From assembly GCA_947623455.1 (NCBI GenBank), contig OX392541.1:8746719-8810718 (forward strand): a stretch of 64,000 bases of DNA. The letters run 5' to 3'. Source of the stretch: Mimachlamys varia (taxonomy: Eukaryota > Mollusca > Bivalvia > Pectinida > Pectinidae). Below are positions 22,190 to 30,600 of the stretch, one piece after another. The position numbers and the translations under genes were made by a program. Numbering within the stretch: the stretch's first letter is position 1; each line of letters starts with the position of its first letter. The notes under the pieces were generated by a model that worked only from the letters and a program-made list of their open reading frames with translations, searched no databases and was not told the DNA's origin.

Positions 22190-22265
22190 ATAGCCTTGAA
22201 AATGTACAAGAGAATAAGTCGAAAGTGCCCCGGAAGAGTATAGCCTTCTTCTTCATCGACGACAA
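22190..22265. repeat. Dispersed repeat copy, downstream of KY-like exon 4
   Basis: TTGAAAATGTACAAGAGAAT..CCGGAAGAGTATAGCC resembles 24895-24960 on the other side of exon 4. More distantly, on the opposite strand, it resembles 34285-34860 and 53822-53990 (TTACTCTTCCGGAACACC). Confidence 0.6.
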
Positions 22266-22885
22266 ACGGCATGAAAACTATTTGCATCACACCCTATATA
22301 TAGAAGCCTAAAGTTAAAACGATCCATCTACGCAAGAAGTAGCATACTTTCATTTCCAACAATCCCCGTCATATAACAGGGACATTTAAAGATTCAGCTC
22401 TAGCGAGATTAAAACCAGGACTGAGTACATTGCCTTAGCGTCCACCAACAGATAACCTTAAAATTCCCAGAATTGCATTTGAAAGACAAAGAACAGAAAC
22501 GACGGAAAGAAATGTGTGAACACCATTGGGAAGCTTACTCAATCTGTAGACTAATGGCCACGTTAAAGCTTAAGTACCCCCGTCACTCTCCAAATATCAA
22601 TCTCCGTGAACTGTGATACACACAATATGATATTCAGTGTGGTTAATAGGAATCGCTTAATACAAAGTTCAACAAATTGTTAAGAATTAATACAGAAAAT
22701 GATATATTTTACCGAAAGATAATTGGAACTCATTGTGAAGTTTCTCTTTAAAATTGCCATATCACATACAGTCTAGCTCCACTCTACCTAACAATGTAAT
22801 AATTCCATACAAGTAATTTCGTTCAATAAATACACGTTATCTCCTAACAAACACCATTCAACAGTATATATATAAAAATTGTTAC

Positions 22886-24608
22886 CTAAGATATATCACT
22901 TACCTTGTAAATGCACAATGGTGTGAACGTCCCCGACCCTGATTCGAACCGTGCACATAGTTTCATATCTGTCCCCCTCGCGCCAGTGTTCACCTTCCCC
23001 GTCCACAGTGACGAGGTTGAGTCTGATTTTTCCAGATGGAACCAGCCACCACTTGTCACTACGGCCACATCGTGAGCCTCGTTTAACTGTAGAGAAAACA
23101 TCACCTCTGATTTGGCGGGAATTTGACCGGAGAGCGGTGAGTGCAAACAAAAATTAAGCGGTACTTCACGAGTCTTGCTCGGAAACGGCGCCCAGTTGGC
23201 ACACGGAACCTCCGCAATAATTATGGCATTGTGCCAACACGCCGTTGAACCATCAAGTGTCTCTACGTACAGGGAGAGAAGGTAAGTACCGATCCTTGGC
23301 AGAAGCACAGTACACGACAGAAGCTTGTCCTCCAGATTACATTTTGTGTACACGGTCATGTCCATACAGTCCCTTCCAAGCAGTCGCAACTGTATGGAGC
23401 TGCTTGCGATTTGTTCGTGGTCGAATACAGGCTGAAGGACGACCTCGCCTGTCACCGGCGCGGTAGAGAAAGCAGTGAGCCATCCGGTTTGGTCGAACCC
23501 TGCTGCCGAGCCTGCTTTTGTGGTACCAAGCTTGTTGAAATTGTCTGTGAATCCGGGAGGAAGGGAAACATTTGACGCCTGACTCGTGAAGTCGACTAGA
23601 TATGAGCAGATAGCAACAGTAGAAAATCTCGTGTTCTGACAAATATTCAGTGCGTACTGTCCAGGGCCAGGGGAATGCACAAGGAAGTGGGCAAAACCAT
23701 CTGACGTCCAGAAAAACACGTAGCTATTAAGAACTTCGTCGTACTGTTCGCCCCCTGCCATTGTGACCACTATGTTTTCACTTTCACAGCTGCCGGTCAT
23801 TCGGAATTTGAGATGCAATGACGTGGCTTCACAGACGATAGAGGAGTCAAAACAGTTTGCAGGCGATAGACCGGCTTTATAAGTGTCGGCCCCCGGCCCC
23901 CACTGATAACGCCCTTGTGAGACTGACGGGAAAAACGAAACATCTCCAGAAAGCCTGTTGCATTGTACTTTATATGAGCAAAGATGCATGCACTTGTATG
24001 GATTTTCAAGAATATCTAATCCGTAAATGACAAGTATGAATTCCCCTGTGTGGGGAGGAACAACACGAATGACTAGCTCAGAAGTGTCAGAAATTCGTGT
24101 TTCTAAAAATGTACTAGACGAGTTTTTCGGTAGAGCGATCTGCACGGGATTACCCTGAAACAGAAGTTTTGACTCGAACAGAAGTTGGTTCCGCTCTGGG
24201 TAACGTAAAAGTACTGTGACACTCTCGCTGTCGCATGGGACCTCGTATCTGTCATGACTGTGAACTTGGAGGTTATAATGGAAGAAATGTGGAGTCAACA
24301 ACACCATAGCATCCCATTCTAACCGGCTGACTGGCCGGCTCAACTGCTGCCAGTAACGTTTCTTTGGTAGATGCGTCTGGATGAAACACAACGGACTTAC
24401 TAGCCACGAGGTACAAAATGACGGTCTATACGGCTTCCACAGATGCTTCTCGTCCCGAAATACAGTGCGTCTTGTGGTGTCGATGTACTTCCAAATACCA
24501 TTCAGCAAAACAGCCGACCAAAGAGACAATTTGGGATTGTCTTCAGTCTCATCAGTTACGTCAAGTTTATGATAGCCGCTGATGGTTGCAGTTGGTATGT
24601 CCATGGAC
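22886..24608 (-). CDS. KY-like exon 4, core end and Ig-like region
   Basis: Acceptor ATAACATTTCAG|GTCC. It is one long open frame of 574 codons with the KY-type core end and a long beta-rich tail with many Cys. The phase-2 start fits exon 3 exactly (AG|G). It ends IYK|GTAAGT or, unspliced, IYKVSDIS and TAG; human KY also ends within a few residues of a YKV motif, which favours a terminal exon. Confidence 0.85.
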
Positions 24609-27600
24609 CTGAAATGTTATAGTCTTTTTGTTTTTATATTGGAAACACCACAAGACAGGTTACTGTATACGCTGTCGATGATTAGTGACTGTTTTACTAC
24701 TACTGCTTTTTTACAGCGAGAAAAAGCAAATTAAATCAAGAAATTTTGTTAGAATTCACAGCTTATAATGAACTTTATACATGTTTAATACAACGCTTAG
24801 ATACATCTGCCGTTTGCTATAAACCATGTTTGCATAAGTATATATGGGGTTTGTTTGAATCAAATATGAACAAAGTAAAAAATTCACACGGAGACCATTG
24901 AAAAAGTACAAGAGAATAGGACCTGATGTTCCGGAAGAGAAATCCTCCTCTCCCAATGAGAACATAACATTATCGAAACATTTTTAAAAAGTCTCAACAA
25001 TGTGATCTTATAACATTGTGCCTCTAACATTGAAGAAATGTTGTGAAAACGTTACAAAAAAATATCTAAATGTTTTAAAAATGTTTTATTGATGTCATGA
25101 AAAATCCGTTTAATTAAAATGTTTTGTAGACATTTTAAAAATATTGTAAAAAATAACTATTTAGAACCTTCGTTTCATCAGCTATTGGTTGCTGAAGAAA
25201 TGTTTATGAAACATTATCTAAACATTGTCCTGAGTTCAAACAAATGTTTGCAGAACATTTTTACAACATTTTAACAGATATTTACACGGAAATGACTTTT
25301 TACTGTTAACAAGTAAACATATTAAGTTTTTTTTATAATAAAATGATTTGTAATGAGCTTTCAATGTTGTTTTTTCTGGAAATAGTCCTTCCAACAAATA
25401 TTAAATGCTCAACATTTTAAAAATGTTTACTAGACATTATTTACAAACATATATTGCATATGTTTTCATAACATTATCTTAATGTTTCAGATTAAAATGT
25501 GGTACAAAAAAAATAAGATAATGCTAAAATAAGTTATATGTATGAAATGATAAAATGATAATGACAACTATAAACACATATATATACGCCTATTAAGTAA
25601 GTAAAAGATATGATAAAGAAACTTCAACATGTAGATTATTCAAAATGTTATTAAAATATTGACAAAACATGAGCAATTGTTATTTTTATATCATGTTGTA
25701 AAAACATTTTTTAAATGTTCTCTTTTATTATCAACTGAAATGATGTAAAAACGTTTTAAAAATATTTCAACGACCTGTTTTCAATTATTAAGGATTCTAT
25801 TTTTATATTTGATTAATATTGTCCTGTTATTTGAAAGAAAATCTAAAGTAAAGTAACTTTGTGTGCATCATCTACTGTCCAGTCATTTGAAGTCACACGT
25901 ACAAGTCAATCTTTTGGGAAATGTATTATTTGAATAATTTATTAAAACTACACGCTTTTATCTTATTTTTTGTTATTTTTATTTCTTTTAAAATATACAA
26001 ACTTAAATTTTGAAAAGGAGAGTTTTGTTTAAGTTACCCAATATTTATAATGTTACATGATTATTTATTTTTTTCTTTTCCAAGCCATGTGTTGTCTGTT
26101 TATCTCCCTTAGTCTAAGTTCTTTGCCAACAGGTGGAGCTGTAGTTGCGCATGCGTTATAAACTCCATCTTTTCAAAAACCAAAACCATCGCGGGTTATA
26201 CAAAACTGGACGTGAAACATAAAGATGGAAGTTTATTTATCATTGCAACATAGTGCTGCATTTCAGTATAAGGTAAGTGAAATATGATGTCTATATTATC
26301 AGAAACGTGATATAGCGTGTTCGATGTGTATACATGCAGCATACATTTGTGGGTCTCCCGACCCCGGCACTTGTCATTTTCAATCTGATGCCTGTCGATC
26401 CCAATGGCCAATATATTAAAGGCCGATTTACACACTTGTAATACCAAAATGAATTAGCATTTAAAATCACTTTACAGTATAATACAGACATAGGCCTATA
26501 TATATGTAATTCTCAATGTTTGTTGCCCAGGCAAACTAAAGGAAAGTGAAATTCATTTGCACATGTGTATAAACTCACTGTCCGGCCTATCGCTGTTATC
26601 ATAAACCATGTAGGTCACACAGCTGTTATGTATACATGTAAGCTACTGCGTTTGCAAACACATGTTAAATGGAAACACTCAAAGCACATACAGTTACAGT
26701 GTATACACATCCAAATATTTCTGTATATATTCCTATTTATCTGTTCATGAGAGCCTATTTAGAAGCAAGGCCCTGGTTTCATCAACGTTCCTTAACGTAA
26801 GGAAACTACTTAACTTAAAAATCTCCATAGGAAAGCATTACAGAATTTAAGGAAAGTTCCTTAACTAAGGATTTCCACCTTAAATTCTGTAATGTTGATG
26901 AAACCAGGGCCTGGGTGACGTACATAAAGCAAGATAGTTTATTTACAATACCAGTTATATACGTCTCGGATAGACAGGAATCGCAGGAACTTCTACATTA
27001 TTTATTACAATAATAGTTTTCTATGTGATATTGTACTTATATATTACATCCGATATATATTAATTTGTATTTGTCTCTTTCTAATTTTGAATGTTTCTAA
27101 GCATAAATGACATGCATGTAAAATATCAAACCAGCTTTCTTTGTAATTCAGTTGCAATACTTTTTTTATGTTTTGCAGACACTGACCAACTGCCATTTCA
27201 CATGTTACAAGCTGCATTCAAAGATATCCTTGCAATACATATTGGAAATGGGCCATAAGCTGCAGATCAGGTTAATGTGAGAAATAAAATGTTACTAAAA
27301 ACAGTGTGTTGTTGTCTGTTTCTTTGTTATTCTATTTTACCATTAGCCAGCTAAAATTCGTGTTGCTGTAAGATGTTTATTCAACGTACGTGTGCCTGCT
27401 GGGAAGAATGTATTCATTCTTATTTGTATGTTAGCACCTGGAGGTCTGAAAACAGTTGTAGCCATATTTAGGTTACAATACTATAATAGTATTCAGATAG
27501 ACTTAAAGAATTTGAATTAGGACCTTATTTCAAAATTGACAAGAAAACTTAATGTTTTTGGAATGTTATTATAATGTTTTGGTGAAATGTTAAACAGTAA

Positions 27601-30600
27601 TGTCTTTTTAAAAACGTTAAATAAACATCCTAGTAACATTAAGTATAAAACATGATAAACATAATGTTAACAAAACATTTTACAGAATATTGTTAAAACA
27701 TTCTTCCTATATTTTGAATGACTTTTTAATATCCTGATGCCATAAAAACACTTTAAAAATGTTAATTTAAAACATTGCATTGCAATATTTTCAAAACATT
27801 GTGCTGTGAGATTTTCCTAAAATGTTAAGAAAACATTTCGAAAACCATACAAAATAATGTTATTATAACATTTTGTAAAATGTTTTCAAAACATTATTTA
27901 AAATGTTTTTAGGATATCATGAAAATGTTTTTGTTCTATTTGGGCTGCTTCATCGATATGACACCTTCCAGGTAAATCTATATCACATCCAAGAAAAGGT
28001 TGCCTTCTAAATGTGAGAACTGAAATATCATTCTCAATCACAACAAGCAGGCGTACTAATGAGCATATAAACAAAGATACGGAATATTTCTCAATGAGAC
28101 CAAGGTTAATTCCCTATCTTACAATACATGCCGAATTAAGTAGTTCACCGTACATATCTTAGTTCTGAGAACCATTCATATTTCCTCATTGTGGTGATAT
28201 TATGTCTTTTGTGATTTAAAGATACAGAAGAACACTTTACTGCTTCATACCTGCATATATGGTTGAAGACATGAACTCTAAGTATGTCCTCCTCAACCCT
28301 TCCATTCATCAGATGACCAATCAGATCTTCCAGTTCTGCTCTTCGTGCGAATTGGACCAATGAAAAGACACAACGTATGATGGCCTCCTTGTCTGAACAT
28401 GATGTCTGGATTTGCGCAAGGACATCCTTCAGATTTACATTTTGCTGAAATGGTATAAATTGAGCAGAATGAATTTGTCCTTTCCTACTGAAATTTGTAG
28501 GAACACGTACTGGCCATGTGCACAAACATTATTGAATATGACGTAATTATTTAAACTATTATTAACTATGAAATAATTAAGAGTGTTGGCCGGATGGTGG
28601 TAAGACAAATCAGGTCCTTTAACTCATTTACCTATGAAAACACATTTGAACTCTTCCGATTCAAAGGTTGGAATAATTCATTATGACACCAAGTGTGAAT
28701 GAACTAAGAGTTGGACGCTGAAAAGTTAAAACCAACACTTTCGGTACACAATTAGAAATCGTTGAGACGGATCCTTACATTCATCGCTAGATATATTTGT
28801 AGCTTCGAATTTTGGTGTCGATTTAACAATAGCATCAACTATGTATTAGATATTTTCAGTAAAAGTATTTCTGTTTTCTGCTAAAATCAGCTTAGAAAAC
28901 ACAAATTATAAAAGAACTTATCCAAGTTATAAAGTCTACTTAAGAGATTCGTCAGTGTTGACAGCAAAATTGATCATACATGTGACAATTGAGAACATAC
29001 TGATGTTTTACATAGATAAATTGTTATACATGTCAATAAACAGCAATATGTATTGGTAGTACAGATGTTTGGCAAGATATCAATGTAAGCAGACCTCTGG
29101 TATTGTCATGAACATTTGCTAAACTGTACAACATGTCTATTGTTTCGTTCAGCTCTTTATCTCATCAATGACTTACTTTGAGCGTCTTGGCCTTTAGACT
29201 TGACACGACAGCCTCGATGCCACAATCCATCATCGTCTCCTGTGATATGTATGGGTGAGGAAGGGGACAGCCAGAATCATCACGTGGAGGAACAACTTTG
29301 CTTGCCTCCCACGCCTCCTGAGCCATACGCAATACCTTCGGGGTTGGAAATTGACTGAATATCCCATTCAGTGCGTGGCTAGATTCCTCAATAGCAGTCA
29401 AATAGTCCCCGGCCATATCAAACTGACAGCTGTCCACCGAATTTTCCAGAGTTTCCGTTGTATTTTCGTCAGTTTGACAAGGATTGGTTTCATCGATATC
29501 GGCAGCTTCCAACATACCTATTTCAGTACGTTCCATCATAAGATTTTCCAATAATTCGTTAATCAAACTTGAAGCGATTTCCTTTCCGAAGCTATCACAT
29601 GCACGCGGTGTTACATCCCCGCTAGATTCTATAGACGTGACGTCATCAGTGTCGTCATCGATATCGTCAAGGTTTGTGATGGACTCTGACACATTACTTT
29701 CGTCATAGAGAGAATCAAACCTTTGAATGACCTTGGGATTGTGTTTCTCTGACGAATACAGTCCTACGTAAGCTGTGTTGATCGGTGGAATTATTTGTTC
29801 TACAACCACCCCCTTTTCCCTACATATCAGATCAGACCACGTGACCTCTGTGCCCCCTGTGGCGGCAATTTCAACGACCTGGTTACGTGTAAGTGTGACG
29901 TCAGACTGACAAAGGACGTCGTCATCCGTCAGCTCCCCCGTGGTACTGTAAGTATCCGGGGTCGGCGCGGGGTCACTCACCTGAAACACAATAGAAAAAT
30001 ATATAGTAGATTTACTAGACGTGTAGTGGTTGTGATCTGTTATAAGGGGCAGACAGTGGCGCCCCCTTTCGTTCTGATATCAATGAATACGTACAACCCG
30101 TTCACATAACAACTTGCAGTCTCTCCATCTCTATATGTTTTCTTCAATGGAAAATATTTAGATTAAGACAATTCAGGAAGACATGGATATGATTATGGAT
30201 CTCGTAGCTGCCTGTCAGCTTGAGTGGTTTGATCGCCTTATAGTTCATTGCGGGAGGTAGCAAAGGTTTACCACTAGATCTACTGATCGATAGCATACAC
30301 ACTTGTTTCATCCGTTTTGTTCTGTCCAACAATAACTCAAACGATTCGAGTAAATCAAACATATGGTATGTCGTTATGTCTTTTCTTATGAATTTTAAGT
30401 TATTACATTGTATTGAGCAACCGTAAAACACTTAGCAAAAGACACCAGAACTTTTTTTCGTTTGACAGAGCAGACGACAACAGTAATGGCGCGTAATGAC
30501 TAACTGGGATGAAAACGACACATTCAAAGCGGCAAAACTGACTTAGGAGTTGGCCACTTTTTATCACAATTAGCAACAAAATGTATTATATACAGTAGAA

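Larger units (their letters stand above)
18431..22885. other. Intergenic region between convergent COG3 and KY-like genes
   Basis: No supported gene. It contains two TA-flanked inverted-repeat elements (18779, 19048), a degenerate triplicated segment (20690-21620) with an inverted repeat inside it, and otherwise AT-rich sequence. Short open frames at 21254-21463 (minus) and 22015-22290 (minus) give no recognisable protein. Confidence 0.6.
24609..28250. other. KY-like intron 3
   Basis: 3.6-kb intron. I looked on the minus strand for an exon carrying a family-type GxC catalytic motif and found none; exons 3 and 4 also fit in phase without one. It contains degenerate AATGTTT repeats, one inverted-repeat element and a small plus-strand spliced gene candidate. 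Confidence 0.55.

Noticed and set aside
23245..23642. Short frames on both strands within KY-like exon 4
   Set aside because: Shadows of the long coding frame.
26196..26447. Missing KY-like exon with a VCKSAF motif on the minus strand
   Set aside because: It vaguely recalls the family GVC motif, but there is no donor, and exons 3 and 4 already align to the core without a gap.
28145..28250. Extension of KY-like exon 3 past GTATGA
   Set aside because: The frame continues by chance; the donor here joins in exact phase to exon 4, and the extension has no family similarity.
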